DNA from: Pseudomonadota bacterium
GTDB lineage: Bacteria > Myxococcota_A > Polyangia > Polyangiales > Polyangiaceae
DNA: 64,000 nt
Direction: 5' to 3'
NCBI GenBank assembly: GCA_023398955.1
Contig: JAEWRL010000190.1
Coordinates: forward strand, 62,001 to 126,000
The first letter of the stretch is position 1, and each line of letters begins with the position of its first letter. The notes below the pieces were generated by a model that did no database searches, had not been told where the DNA came from, and worked only from the letters and a program-made list of their open reading frames with translations. Positions 17,557 to 26,553 of the stretch are shown here, piece by piece. A program made the translations under genes and the position numbers.

Positions 17557-17943
17557 TCAAACCAGTTGTCTCAGTTCACCGACGTGTTGCGCGAGCGCAA
17601 GGCTCATGTCCGCGAGCACAGCCTCGACTTCGTTGATGTCGAGGTTGTCCAGCTCCAAAGCCGAGGTCAAGTAGACCTGCCCACCCGCAATCCCGAACGC
17701 CGAGTGCATCAGGTCCCCCGCGTTGAGTTCTAGGAGCCGCCGGAACAGCGATGCCATTTCGGCGTCGGGCTTGCGTGGCAGCTCCCCGATCGCGATCTGA
17801 AACACGACGACCGGGGGCACCACACGGACGGCGATGGGCGGCTGTTGATGGCTTGTCACGAGCAAGGTGCCGTCCGGCGCTCGCTCGAAGTGGCGCTCCA
17901 GTTTGCCAAGGTAGGCCTCGATATCTTCAGCGGTTCTAGCCAT
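17557..17943 (-). CDS. YbjN-like/CesT-like small protein upstream of pspA
   Basis: A 128-residue acidic cytoplasmic protein: MARTAEDIEAYLGKLERHFE, VVFQIAIGELP, SLFRRLLELNAGDLMHSAFG and TSALELDNLDINEVEAVLAD. The pattern is that of YbjN/type III-chaperone-like folds (CesT, DUF1790-like), whose members act as chaperones or regulators. The exact family cannot be fixed from sequence reading. The start at 17943 is chosen because the longer upstream open frame is antisense-like and lacks a matching domain. It is the first gene of the pspA operon and may regulate or chaperone PspA. Confidence 0.66.
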   Translation of the reverse strand: MARTAEDIEAYLGKLERHFERAPDGTLLVTSHQQPPIAVRVVPPVVVFQIAIGELPRKPDAEMASLFRRLLELNAGDLMHSAFGIAGGQVYLTSALELDNLDINEVEAVLADMSLALAQHVGELRQLV

Positions 17944-18032
17944 TGGGCCGGAAGAGTAACACGATGTCCGCCGTCGCGTGATAGGCAGATCGCGGTGGTG
18001 GTCCTGATGTCCACGTGGCAGCAAGCCGCAGC

Positions 18033-18959
18033 TCAGCGCCCCGGCTCGCGGGCGCCGCGTAGTCGCAGCGGCACGAGCTCCTGCGGTCCCGGTGCCTCCG
18101 GCTGGATGGTGACATGGACCAGGCCGTGGTCCTCCCTGAGCCGCAAAGCTACTTCGCGGCACACCGTAATCCCATGGTGCCCTGCGGAGACGATCACGTG
18201 AACGGTGAGGGCGTCGAAGCCGTCCGAGAGCCGCCATACGTGGAGATCGTGAAGGTCGGCGACGCCGGGTGACTCCCGAATGGTCCGGCCGACCCCCGCC
18301 ATATCGACCTGAGGCGGCGCTCCCTCGAGCAGGATGGCCACGGTCTCCCGTAGGACGCGCCATCCGCTGTACGCAACGAGAACCGCGATCAGCGCCGAAA
18401 GCACCGGATCGGCTCGATGAAGCTGCCACCCGAGGACGCAGATGGCCGCCACGATGGCACCAACCGAGCCAAGGGCGTCGGTGACGACGTGGGCCAGAGC
18501 TGCTCGAACGTTGACGCTAGAGCGTTCCGAACGCTCCGAGCGCCACAACAACCATGCGACGAACAGATTGATCGCCAGACCCGCGACGGCCGCGCCGAGC
18601 ATGGCGCCCCCTCGGATGGGCTGTGGGGCGAGCCAACGCTCCACTGCCTCGGCCAGTACGAGAATAGCGACGACGGCCAGCACAATGCCATTGAGGAATG
18701 CCGCGATGACCTCCGCGCGGTGATAGCCATACGTGGTCGTCGCAGTTCGCGGTCGCCGTGCCACGCGCTGGGCAACCAGGGCCAAGCCGAGAGATCCCGT
18801 GTCCGCCAGCATGTGGCCCGCGTCGGCGAGGAGTGCCAGGCTCCCACTCCACCACCCGACGATCGCCTCGATGATCATGAAGCTCGCGGTCAGCGTTACC
18901 GCAATTCCCAGCACGGAGCTGGTCCGGTGCGTAGCCTGGTGTTCGTGATGATGGCCCAT
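18033..18959 (-). CDS. Cation diffusion facilitator (CzcD-like)
   Basis: A 308-residue cation diffusion facilitator that exports Zn2+ or similar metals in exchange for protons. The N-terminus is histidine-rich (MGHHHEHQATH). Six helices follow, with the site motifs SLALLADAGHMLADTGSLGL in TM2 (HMLAD) and ALAHVVTDALGSVGAIVAA in TM5 (HVVTD). These H-x3-D pairs match the zinc-selective CzcD/ZitB pattern. A cytoplasmic ferredoxin-like domain makes up the last 90 residues (DLHDLHVWRLSDG, DHGLVHVTIQPE). It lies 107 bases downstream of the FHA gene. The gap holds a nested inverted repeat. Confidence 0.94.
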   Translation of the reverse strand: MGHHHEHQATHRTSSVLGIAVTLTASFMIIEAIVGWWSGSLALLADAGHMLADTGSLGLALVAQRVARRPRTATTTYGYHRAEVIAAFLNGIVLAVVAILVLAEAVERWLAPQPIRGGAMLGAAVAGLAINLFVAWLLWRSERSERSSVNVRAALAHVVTDALGSVGAIVAAICVLGWQLHRADPVLSALIAVLVAYSGWRVLRETVAILLEGAPPQVDMAGVGRTIRESPGVADLHDLHVWRLSDGFDALTVHVIVSAGHHGITVCREVALRLREDHGLVHVTIQPEAPGPQELVPLRLRGAREPGR

Positions 18960-19004
18960 GGCACGTAGCTGACGTCGGCCTGCTATCCGTAGCAGATTTC
19001 CACC

Positions 19005-19032
19005 GGATTCCCTGAGGGATTTCGGGAAATCC
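19005..19032 (-). promoter_or_regulatory. Nested palindromes 45 bases before the cation exporter start
   Basis: A perfect palindrome GATTTCGGGAAATC (19018-19031) is flanked by an 11-base inverted repeat TCCCTGAGGGA (19009-19019); the outer arms GGATTCCC and GGGAAATCC can also pair. Read leftward, it lies 46-73 bases upstream of the exporter ATG. It could be an operator, an attenuator for the exporter or a terminator for the FHA gene. Confidence 0.45.
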
Positions 19033-19066
19033 TGTACTGCGCTGCAACGGCCTCCCCCCAGTCGAG

Positions 19067-19438
19067 TCAGCGCTTGGCCCGGATCGCGGTGAGGATTTCG
19101 GCGACGCCAGCTCCCGTGACGGTGGGCTCGTCTGCCTCGGCGACGGCGACGAATCCGAGCACGTCCAAGACCTCTTCACCGATGGAAACGCGGTCCCCTC
19201 GCGTGAGCTGGATCAGCCCCTTGACCCGCAGGCCGTTGACGTAGACGCCGTTCGCGCTACCCGTGTCTTCGATCGCCGCGCTCTCGTTGCCCACGATGAT
19301 CCGCGCGTGGCACCGCGACGCTCTCGGATCATGAAGGACTATGTCGCACGAGAGCCGTCGCCCCAAGGTGATGGCCGTCTTGCGCACCTTGATCACCTGG
19401 GCGCGGTGCCGGAGTTGGAAGAGTCGGGACTCGGTCAT
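19067..19438 (-). CDS. FHA-domain protein
   Basis: A 123-residue protein made of a single forkhead-associated domain, which binds phosphothreonine peptides. The key residues are seen in ITLGRRLSCDIVLHDP (GR), SRCHARI (S..H) and DTGSANGVYVNGL (the NG pair). No transmembrane region or other domain is present. As a phospho-Thr reader it would fit with the three Ser/Thr kinases in the window, though no specific partner can be shown. It is transcribed towards the cation exporter and may be its upstream operon partner. The start is the ATG that gives MTESRLFQLRHRAQ. Confidence 0.9.
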   Translation of the reverse strand: MTESRLFQLRHRAQVIKVRKTAITLGRRLSCDIVLHDPRASRCHARIIVGNESAAIEDTGSANGVYVNGLRVKGLIQLTRGDRVSIGEEVLDVLGFVAVAEADEPTVTGAGVAEILTAIRAKR

Positions 19439-19673
19439 TCGGCAGAGTTCTGTGCGACCAGTGTACAGGATGCTTTAGCCCTCGGCATCGACAGGCCCAC
19501 GGCCCGCCCAGTGAGGGCACTAGCTCCGCAATCAATAAGGCCGAGCCAGCAAATCCGTGCCCTGCGTCCGATTTGGGCCCTGCCGGCTTAGCTCAGCTCA
19601 CCGTCATCCGTCTGTTTGTTGTCGACCCAACCAGCTCAGCGACGACCCGCCGGCGCTGGCCTGACGCACTACC

Positions 19674-21200
19674 ATGAAAGCTCGCATGCACCGGACGACG
19701 TTTGGCGCCATCGCAGTGGTATTGGCGCTGTCCGTGAGTGTCACGACGGTGTTGGCGAACCCTGGGTCTGCGGGGATGACGAGCCCCGGTGGAGACGCGC
19801 TTCCCTCCATCATCCACGTCGGGGTGCCCGCCCGCGCTCCGAGCCTGACGGCCGCCGCGACCGCGGGCTACGGCTACATCGAGCCGATCGGGGAGCAACG
19901 AGGACCCAATCATCGACTTGCCGGCGCAATCGCGGGAAGCTTCTCGCCTGCTGAGTGGCTCGCCGTGAGCCTGAGTTTCGAGGGGCGCTACGACCACCAC
20001 CCACCGGATGACATGGGCAGCGACTACACGATGGTTGGTGACCCAAGGCTGACGCTGCGTGCCCGACGCCTGCTCCTCTCGCAGGTCCATGTAGGACTGG
20101 AGGGAACCTTGTGGCTCCCAGGACGCGCCGCACCTTCTGTCAGCCTGGAGGCCGCGTCACCGGAAGCACGTGCGCTCGCGGGCTGGATGTCGTCCACCAC
20201 CACGATCGCTGGACATGGTGGCTTCCGGCTGGATCGCTCTGCGCGAACGCTCGACGATGCAGACAATCCTCGATTTGGCGACCTGCTGTCATCCGGGATC
20301 TCCGACTACGACGTCGTACTGTTTGGCCTCGGAATGGCGCATCGGGTCGGGGGGGTCATCGCTCTGGCCGAGGTGACGCAGGAGCTGCTCGTTGGCTCGG
20401 GGGCTCCCAGCGTCGCGGAGAGTCCCCTCACCTTCGGAATCGGCGCACGCTGGCAAGCAGCCTCCATGTTGTGGTTCGAGGGAACCATGACGGCCTCGCC
20501 CAGCCGTCGCCCAGCTGATCCAAGAAGCGAGCGGGTACCGATCATGGCGCGTTTCGCCGGCTCCTTGGGTATCCGCGTCGCACTCGAGCAGCAGAGTCCG
20601 GCACCGGCTGTGATCCCGCGGAAGCGTATGCCAGCAAAGGAGCCGATCACCACCATTCCGCCGGAGCCAATGCCCGTTCCGGTCGCAGAAGCCGAGCCCA
20701 CCGTCGGCCTCTCGGGGAGAGTGACGGACGAGGGTGGAAATGAGATCCCGGACGCGCTGGTAAAGCTCCACGTCACCAGCGGAGAGCCCTTACAAACGTA
20801 CACCGACAGTGCGGGGAACTACACGTTCGAAGACCTTGGCGCTGGCACGTACACGGTAGGAGCTAGTACGCCCGGCTTCGAGCCGACAACTCGTCAGGTG
20901 ACGGTCGGCTCGAGCGCACAAGCTCCCGTGGATCTGATGCTCTATGAAGCGCTTCCTGCCGGCCAAGTTCGCGGGCTGGTGCAGTCGTTCGAAGGCAAGC
21001 CCCTCCGCGCCACCCTGACGATAACACCCGGGGGGACTGCGGTGGAGACCGCCGCGGATGGCACCTTCAGCCTGGACGTTCCGCCCGGACGCCACACCGT
21101 CGAAATCTCTGCCGCCGGATACAAGACGCAGCGACGCAGAATCAACGTGGAGGACCGCGGCGTGACGGTCATCAACGCCGACCTGCGTCGTGCCCGCTGA
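19674..21200 (+). CDS. Outer-membrane protein with two carboxypeptidase-like regulatory domains
   Basis: A 508-residue exported protein. The signal peptide is MKARMHRTTFGAIAVVLALS to about residue 29. The first 310 residues resemble an outer-membrane beta barrel, rich in strands with a GYGYIEP start. A proline-rich linker follows, then two carboxypeptidase-regulatory-like (CNA-B/Cna-type) repeats: GLSGRVTDEGGNEIPDALVK and QVRGLVQSFEGKPLRATLTI. The second ends PPGRHTVEISAAGYKTQRRR. This arrangement is like a truncated TonB-type accessory or adhesin. The physiological role is not known. It is transcribed alone and convergent with the rhodanese gene. Confidence 0.82.
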   Translation: MKARMHRTTFGAIAVVLALSVSVTTVLANPGSAGMTSPGGDALPSIIHVGVPARAPSLTAAATAGYGYIEPIGEQRGPNHRLAGAIAGSFSPAEWLAVSLSFEGRYDHHPPDDMGSDYTMVGDPRLTLRARRLLLSQVHVGLEGTLWLPGRAAPSVSLEAASPEARALAGWMSSTTTIAGHGGFRLDRSARTLDDADNPRFGDLLSSGISDYDVVLFGLGMAHRVGGVIALAEVTQELLVGSGAPSVAESPLTFGIGARWQAASMLWFEGTMTASPSRRPADPRSERVPIMARFAGSLGIRVALEQQSPAPAVIPRKRMPAKEPITTIPPEPMPVPVAEAEPTVGLSGRVTDEGGNEIPDALVKLHVTSGEPLQTYTDSAGNYTFEDLGAGTYTVGASTPGFEPTTRQVTVGSSAQAPVDLMLYEALPAGQVRGLVQSFEGKPLRATLTITPGGTAVETAADGTFSLDVPPGRHTVEISAAGYKTQRRRINVEDRGVTVINADLRRAR

Positions 21201-21284
21201 CCCTGGTTGTCCTGGCGGCATGATGGAACACGAGAGTGCCCCCCCCGAATGCTCGCCAGCTTCCCATCTAGCCCAGGCGCAGCG

Positions 21285-22271
21285 CTACTCCCACCGATAG
21301 GGGACCATGTCGTTGGTGGTCACCCAGTCCTGGGCGGATCCATCGTAGAACTTGACGTTCTTGTATCCGAGCACCTGCGAGAGCACGAACCACCAGGAGC
21401 TCGTGTAACCGCCAACGCCACAGTACACGATGATCTCACGGCGCCGATGCACGCCCGCCACCCCCTCGGCCATCGCTGCCAGTGTTTGGTGCTCGCGGAA
21501 TGTTCCGTTCGTCGCCCACAGCCACGGAGTCGGCAGTGAACGCCCAGTCGCGATGTGCCCGGGTTTGTCAGCGAACGGCTCGATCGTGGCCCCGAAGTAT
21601 ACGTCGGCGTCGCGGGTATCGATCAGTATGGCTCGCCCAATTCGGCTCTCGACGTACTCCTTGGACACGAACATGTTGCGCCGCGTCCAGCCGGAGTAAT
21701 CGGTGGGCTCCACGACAGGAACCGCATCCGTCGTAGGAAGGCCCTCTTCGAGCCATTTCACGTAGCCACCGTCAAGAATCGCGACGTGGCGAAGACCAGC
21801 GTAGAGCAGCGTGTCTGCAACGCGTGTGGCGTTGGCCCAGCCGTAGGCGACAGGTTCGCCTGGGTTGGGCGCCGAGACGACCACGACGAGCGAGTTGGCC
21901 GAAATCCCGAGCTCGCCGATGGCGGCAAAGAGCTCGTCTTCGTCTGGAAGCTCGAGAATCGACCCTTCCCGAACGACGGCCCATGCGGAGTCAAAGGGGT
22001 CGAAGGGCTCGTTGATGGCCGAGATGATGTGGTCTTCCTCATAGGCCTCAGCGGGTCTGATATCCAAGACGACGAGCTCTGGATCCTCGAGATTGTCGAA
22101 CAGCCACTCTGTCGTGACTATCGGCTCGATACGCCGAGGGAGAGACCATGCGGAGACCCCTCGGGCGGCAGCAACACCCGCTGGCTGCCGTGCCGTTGCG
22201 TCCGCAGCAAATCCCCCCATGAGTACTGTTAGAGCGAGAGCGCCCACGCGTATCGTGTTGTTCATTGTCAT
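21285..22271 (-). CDS. Secreted tandem-rhodanese sulfurtransferase
   Basis: A 328-residue thiosulfate or 3-mercaptopyruvate sulfurtransferase type protein with two rhodanese domains and an N-terminal signal (VGALALTVLMGGFAADATA), so probably periplasmic. The first domain (VTTEWLFDNLEDPELVVLDI) lacks a cysteine, as in most tandem rhodaneses. The second has the active site YCGVGGYTS. The start is chosen at ATG 22271 because a GGAG Shine-Dalgarno lies just upstream; an ATG six bases later is the alternative. Transfers sulfane sulfur to cyanide or thiols in known relatives; the substrate here is unknown. Confidence 0.88.
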   Translation of the reverse strand: MTMNNTIRVGALALTVLMGGFAADATARQPAGVAAARGVSAWSLPRRIEPIVTTEWLFDNLEDPELVVLDIRPAEAYEEDHIISAINEPFDPFDSAWAVVREGSILELPDEDELFAAIGELGISANSLVVVVSAPNPGEPVAYGWANATRVADTLLYAGLRHVAILDGGYVKWLEEGLPTTDAVPVVEPTDYSGWTRRNMFVSKEYVESRIGRAILIDTRDADVYFGATIEPFADKPGHIATGRSLPTPWLWATNGTFREHQTLAAMAEGVAGVHRRREIIVYCGVGGYTSSWWFVLSQVLGYKNVKFYDGSAQDWVTTNDMVPYRWE

Positions 22272-22556
22272 GCCACTTCTCCTTGCTTCGATCGCGCGCC
22301 GCGAGCTGAAGCGCATCGCGGCACTCGTTCCCGGATAGTCGGGCCGACGCCATCCTAAGGGATTCGCACGTGCTGGTGGCGTAAAAAGGGTCCGCGGGAT
22401 AGGGTGGCGCCGCAGGACATCCTGTCCGGGACAGGTTACTCCCCGTCGATCACGACAGTATGCTCGGCATCTTCCGGCGCGAACCTACGTCGGAGCGCGA
22501 CCCGCCGGACGACACGACAATGGCACCCGCGCCGACGGCCGGCAGCTCACCTGGAC

Positions 22557-24329
22557 TCAGCGCGAGGCATGAGCCGTGATTGGCACGCTGAACGAGACGC
22601 TGTGGCCAAGACTTGGAAAGCGCACCCCGCGAGCCACAGCGAGCACGCAGTGGCCAAGTGGGGTGCCGTTCAGGAACGGCGGCAGCAGCTTGGCGCTCGT
22701 GACATCCCCGTGAACCCCGACAGTGACATCGAGGGTCACCTGGGGGGCCCCTTCCACCGTTGCCACGTGCTGCTCGAAGCAACGCTCAAACTGCATGCGT
22801 CGCCCCTGAACCGCGCGTGAGAGGCGCGTGGCGTCGGAGCTCTCGCCGGAGTCGCCCTTCGGGCCAGCACCCGAACGCGAGAGCACCTCCCGCGCACCCG
22901 TCGGTGCATCCTGCGCACGCTCGACGGGCGTCCCACTAGCCCCTGGTTCGGCTTCAGACTTGGCGGGTGGAGGCACCGGGACGCGCTTCTTTGGACTCGC
23001 GTCGACATCCTCGATGGGACGTCGATCCACGATGACTACCTGCGCCTGCTGTCGGCTCGGAGAGCCCAATGACAGGGCGATGGACGCCGCAGCGCCCGCA
23101 AGGGCGAGCACACCCAGCACTACGGCAACGGCGATGGAGCGCTGACTCCTGCCTGACGTGGCCCCCGCGAGCACCTCAGGTTGGCGCGAACGTTCAACGA
23201 CGCCGCGGTAGTCAGGAACCGAGAGGACGCGCTGCCCGCCCGTTGGGCGCGGCTGCTCGACCACCGTCGCTGCTTCGCTGGCCTGCTGGGGTGGCATGGA
23301 TGTCAAATGTTGGAGGCTGTGACCATCCGCATCCCGCCAGGCCCCCTCGCGTTCAGACAGGGGAACTATCCCGAGGACGTCGGGCATGTCGCTGAGAAAG
23401 TCGCACCGCACCGCCTCCGTCAGTTCACGTTGCGCCTCCTCGGCCGTCTTCGCTGCAAATGGCTTCAGCGCCTGAGCAAACTCCGCTGCATTCGCGAAGC
23501 GGTCGCTACGCTCCTTGGAGAGCGCACGCGCCAGCACGGCGCTGAGGCCTGCGGGGAGCTCAGGACGATGGTCACTCAGCGGCGCCGGGACGACTGTCAA
23601 CACCCGCTGCACCGTGTCGGTGGCTCGCTTCGCTCGAAACGGATTGCTACCGGTCAGTAACTGGTACAAGACGACGCCCCACGCATAGAGATCGCTTTGC
23701 GGACTGGCGGCGACCCCTTCCAACAGCTCAGGCGCACTGTACGCAAACTTTCCCTTGAACTGCCGAGCTTTCGACTCGCGTTCGGCTTGCTCGTCGTAGA
23801 TCCGAGCAATCCCGAAGTCGGCGAGCTTGACCTGACCGTCCAAGTCGAGGAGCACGTTACCAGGTGAGACGTCCCGATGAACCACGGTCATGCGGGTACC
23901 ATCGGCGCGCAGGTACGTGTGGGCATGATGCAGGGTCGCCAGCACGCGCGTACTCAGCAACAAAGCCAGCTCGAGCGGGAACCGCCGCAGCTTCTGGAGA
24001 TGGTAGTTTGCCCATTGGGACAAATCGTAACCATGTACGTACTCCAGAACCATCACATACTGTCCCCCCTGCTGACCAAAATCGAGCACATTGACGATCC
24101 CAGCATGCTGAATATTGCTAAGGATTCGCGCCTCTCTGATGAACATCTTCGAGGCGGAGCGATCGGCCGTGAGCTCTGGGTGAATCTGCTTGACGACTAC
24201 CGGCTTGGTGAAGCCCGCTGCTCCTTCCGCTCGAGCCAGGTAAACCGCGCCCATTCCACCCGCGCCGAGGCGCGATAGGACGCGGTAGCGACCGAGCAAC
24301 GTACGTCCAACGAGGTCCTCACCGTCCAT
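22557..24329 (-). CDS. Transmembrane Ser/Thr kinase with AgmX/PglI-like C-terminal domain
   Basis: A 590-residue membrane-bound Ser/Thr kinase. The kinase domain (about 14-275) begins RYRVLSRLGAGGMGAVYLAR and has VVHRDVSPGNVLL, KLADFGIARI and YAWGVVLYQLL. A linker of about 90 residues leads to one transmembrane segment (SIAVAVVLGVLALAGAAASI). The periplasmic part ends with about 85 residues (RMQFERCFEQHVATVEGAPQ, ARGVRFPSLG) resembling the AgmX/PglI C-terminal domain, related in pattern to TonB-like energy-coupling ends. The ATG is five bases after the FecR-domain gene stop, so the two are co-translated. Confidence 0.92.
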   Translation of the reverse strand: MDGEDLVGRTLLGRYRVLSRLGAGGMGAVYLARAEGAAGFTKPVVVKQIHPELTADRSASKMFIREARILSNIQHAGIVNVLDFGQQGGQYVMVLEYVHGYDLSQWANYHLQKLRRFPLELALLLSTRVLATLHHAHTYLRADGTRMTVVHRDVSPGNVLLDLDGQVKLADFGIARIYDEQAERESKARQFKGKFAYSAPELLEGVAASPQSDLYAWGVVLYQLLTGSNPFRAKRATDTVQRVLTVVPAPLSDHRPELPAGLSAVLARALSKERSDRFANAAEFAQALKPFAAKTAEEAQRELTEAVRCDFLSDMPDVLGIVPLSEREGAWRDADGHSLQHLTSMPPQQASEAATVVEQPRPTGGQRVLSVPDYRGVVERSRQPEVLAGATSGRSQRSIAVAVVLGVLALAGAAASIALSLGSPSRQQAQVVIVDRRPIEDVDASPKKRVPVPPPAKSEAEPGASGTPVERAQDAPTGAREVLSRSGAGPKGDSGESSDATRLSRAVQGRRMQFERCFEQHVATVEGAPQVTLDVTVGVHGDVTSAKLLPPFLNGTPLGHCVLAVARGVRFPSLGHSVSFSVPITAHASR

Positions 24330-24334
24330 GGGCG

Positions 24335-26281
24335 TTAGCGCTCTCCAGTCGGTCTGCGCAAGTAGTAGTGCACGCCGCGTTTCGGATGGTGAAACGCAAT
24401 GGCCAGTGCTCGCCCATTCGCCGGCATGACAGTAGCGACCCGAAAGCGCGAATGGCCGTCCACCGGCACCTCGATGCCGTCGACGGCCACCGACCATCCC
24501 GGCGCGGCAGACCCGGCGATCGTAGCCGTGGCGCCAGCTGGCGGAAGGCTCCCTGGAGCATTCTGAATGGACGCCGTGGGGGTCGCGGGATCATAGACGA
24601 TCCCAAGCTTCGTCGAGCGGGAGCGACGGGGCGGGACGGCGTCGGCGGCGAAATGCAGACTGTGATTCCCTTCGCGGAGCGAGCCGCTTGGGAACACGTA
24701 GCTCGGGGTCGTCGTGGAAATGGCGCGGGTACCGCTCGGACCGCTGACGTGAAGCTGGTAGGAAGCGGCCTCGGGTGGAGCCAAAGACCAACGCACGGAG
24801 ATGATCGGCAGCCGGTTCTGATATAGCACCGTATAGGCACGGCCGTCGGTCTCGAGCTGTGTCCGTGGCGCCTTCTCGGGGATCGGCGTCACACCACTGT
24901 CGTGCAACACAGTAACCGTTCCCTGAGCCGCGGCGGTCGGGTGCGGACCATCCGTCGCGAGGCAATGTAGCTTGTACGGGTGTCGCCCTGCCTCGAGGGG
25001 CACATGGATTTCGCCATCTCTGAACGCCCACTGACGATTACCTGTCTTTGCGATCGCGCCATCGGGGCAGCTCGGCGGAACCTGCATGGCAATCACCGTC
25101 GGCGGCGCGGGATCATGAATGGTCACCGTCCCACCTGCGGGCACGAGGAGGTGCGCGTGGGCGGGACCCCGTCCCTGCACACTCGTGGTGCCATCCGGCA
25201 GCAGCAGAGCGTGCTCGCCGGGCGAAAGGAGCGTCCTCTCCGAGCCCGTGATGTCCGCGCGACCACGGTGTAGCTCGACCACGGTGCGTTCACTCCCGAC
25301 CATGACGTTGGCCGACGGGGCAGGACCTTTCGCCACGATGATACCGCCTGGGACCCGCACGGCGGCACCCGGGGTCGTCAAGCGTACCGGACCGCGCGTG
25401 ACGCGCACCAACGCTGCGCCGGACTGCCCCACCTGAAACTCCCCCGGACCCAAGCGGGCTTCGGTCGCCCCCCGGCTCACGACTGCGCTCGATCCCACAT
25501 CGATCCTAAGTGAGGTACCCGGCTCGGCCATGGCTGCCCCCCCACCAAGAGATTTCCACTCCACACCATCCGGTGTACGCAGCGCCACCCCAGAGCCGCG
25601 TGGGGACACGAGCAACGGGCCCACTTTCGGGGCTTCTGCATCCGCTCGCTCGAGAGGCTGCTGCGGAACCTCGGGAACTTCAGCCTCCCGAATCACGACG
25701 CCTCCGACGGACACTACCAGGGACCCGCCCACTGTGAGCTCAATGGCGGACTCATTTTTAGGCTGCACCGAAACGCGACCCACGAGCACGGTGAAGCGCG
25801 TCCGTCCGTCCTCCCGCCTCATCGCGACCCCGCTGTTCGGCGCGATGCTCAGAGCCCCCACCGTCGTCATCACGCGGAGCGCGCCCGGTCCCGCCGTCAA
25901 CCGTGCTTCACCGACCTCCACATCCAGAGCGACCGTACCTTCCGTCATCTCCCTGAGGAAGCGGATCATTGTTTGTGGAGTCATCGCCAGTTCGGCGCCA
26001 CCCGCCAGAGAGAGTGATGCCGTGGAGGCGCGGAGGGTACGCACCCCATCACCGAAGCCGAGAGCCGTGCCATTGGCTGCCCTGCTCCAGACGCCGACCC
26101 GGTCAGATTCGTCCCGCTCGACGTTACCCGTATGCTTCTGAACCTTCGCGACGGCGTCGGCGGCCCCACAACGGCACCCCTGAACCGCGACGACGCTCAC
26201 GACGCATAGCAGCACGCATGCCCAGGCAAGGCGGCCCGGCTTGCGCCGGTACTGGCGAGTGTGTCGCGAACCGAGGTGCAC
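24335..26281 (-). CDS. FecR-domain membrane protein
   Basis: A protein of about 648 residues. An N-terminal helix (LAWACVLLCVVSVVAVQGC) ends at a cysteine that may be lipidated. A FecR-like domain (about 50-190) has the typical pattern DGVRTLRASTASLSLAGGAE, ARLTAGPGALRVMTTVGALS and GRVSVQPK, and repeats of the same beta pattern follow to about residue 400. The rest is beta-sandwich-like with several glycine-proline-rich strands. FecR is an inner-membrane anti-sigma transducer of iron signals; here there is no sigma factor adjacent, but a kinase. The start is uncertain: GTG 26281 or TTG 26341. Confidence 0.72.
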   Translation of the reverse strand: MHLGSRHTRQYRRKPGRLAWACVLLCVVSVVAVQGCRCGAADAVAKVQKHTGNVERDESDRVGVWSRAANGTALGFGDGVRTLRASTASLSLAGGAELAMTPQTMIRFLREMTEGTVALDVEVGEARLTAGPGALRVMTTVGALSIAPNSGVAMRREDGRTRFTVLVGRVSVQPKNESAIELTVGGSLVVSVGGVVIREAEVPEVPQQPLERADAEAPKVGPLLVSPRGSGVALRTPDGVEWKSLGGGAAMAEPGTSLRIDVGSSAVVSRGATEARLGPGEFQVGQSGAALVRVTRGPVRLTTPGAAVRVPGGIIVAKGPAPSANVMVGSERTVVELHRGRADITGSERTLLSPGEHALLLPDGTTSVQGRGPAHAHLLVPAGGTVTIHDPAPPTVIAMQVPPSCPDGAIAKTGNRQWAFRDGEIHVPLEAGRHPYKLHCLATDGPHPTAAAQGTVTVLHDSGVTPIPEKAPRTQLETDGRAYTVLYQNRLPIISVRWSLAPPEAASYQLHVSGPSGTRAISTTTPSYVFPSGSLREGNHSLHFAADAVPPRRSRSTKLGIVYDPATPTASIQNAPGSLPPAGATATIAGSAAPGWSVAVDGIEVPVDGHSRFRVATVMPANGRALAIAFHHPKRGVHYYLRRPTGER

Positions 26282-26553
26282 GATGAAGCTCGAGGGTAAT
26301 GGCGGTGCTTCCGTGAAGACAATCGACGGCCTCCGCGGCAAATGCTTTATGGAAGCAAGCGCGCACCTTTCGCGACTCCGGGAGTCCGCGGCGCACCTTC
26401 AGCAGTGCCGCTCCGCTGGGTCTCCTGGAGCGAGGTTGCGCGGGAATTACAGTCACACCAAAAACCAGGTAGGGCAAAGTGGTCGATCAGGCTAGGTTCT
26501 CCTTGATGCTGCCCTAGCTCGGGCGCAAAGCTGGGGAGATTGGGGATGTGAGA
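26282..26553. promoter_or_regulatory. Divergent promoter region between the two halves of the kinase locus
   Basis: This 272-base spacer separates the leftward FecR-kinase operon from the rightward lipoprotein/motif-protein operon and must hold both promoters. No clear -35/-10 or -24/-12 sequence could be identified by eye. Confidence 0.4.

Noticed and set aside
17944..18429. An N-terminal extension of the YbjN-like gene to 18429
   Set aside because: The added frame overlaps the cation exporter gene and is arginine-rich, with no matching domain.
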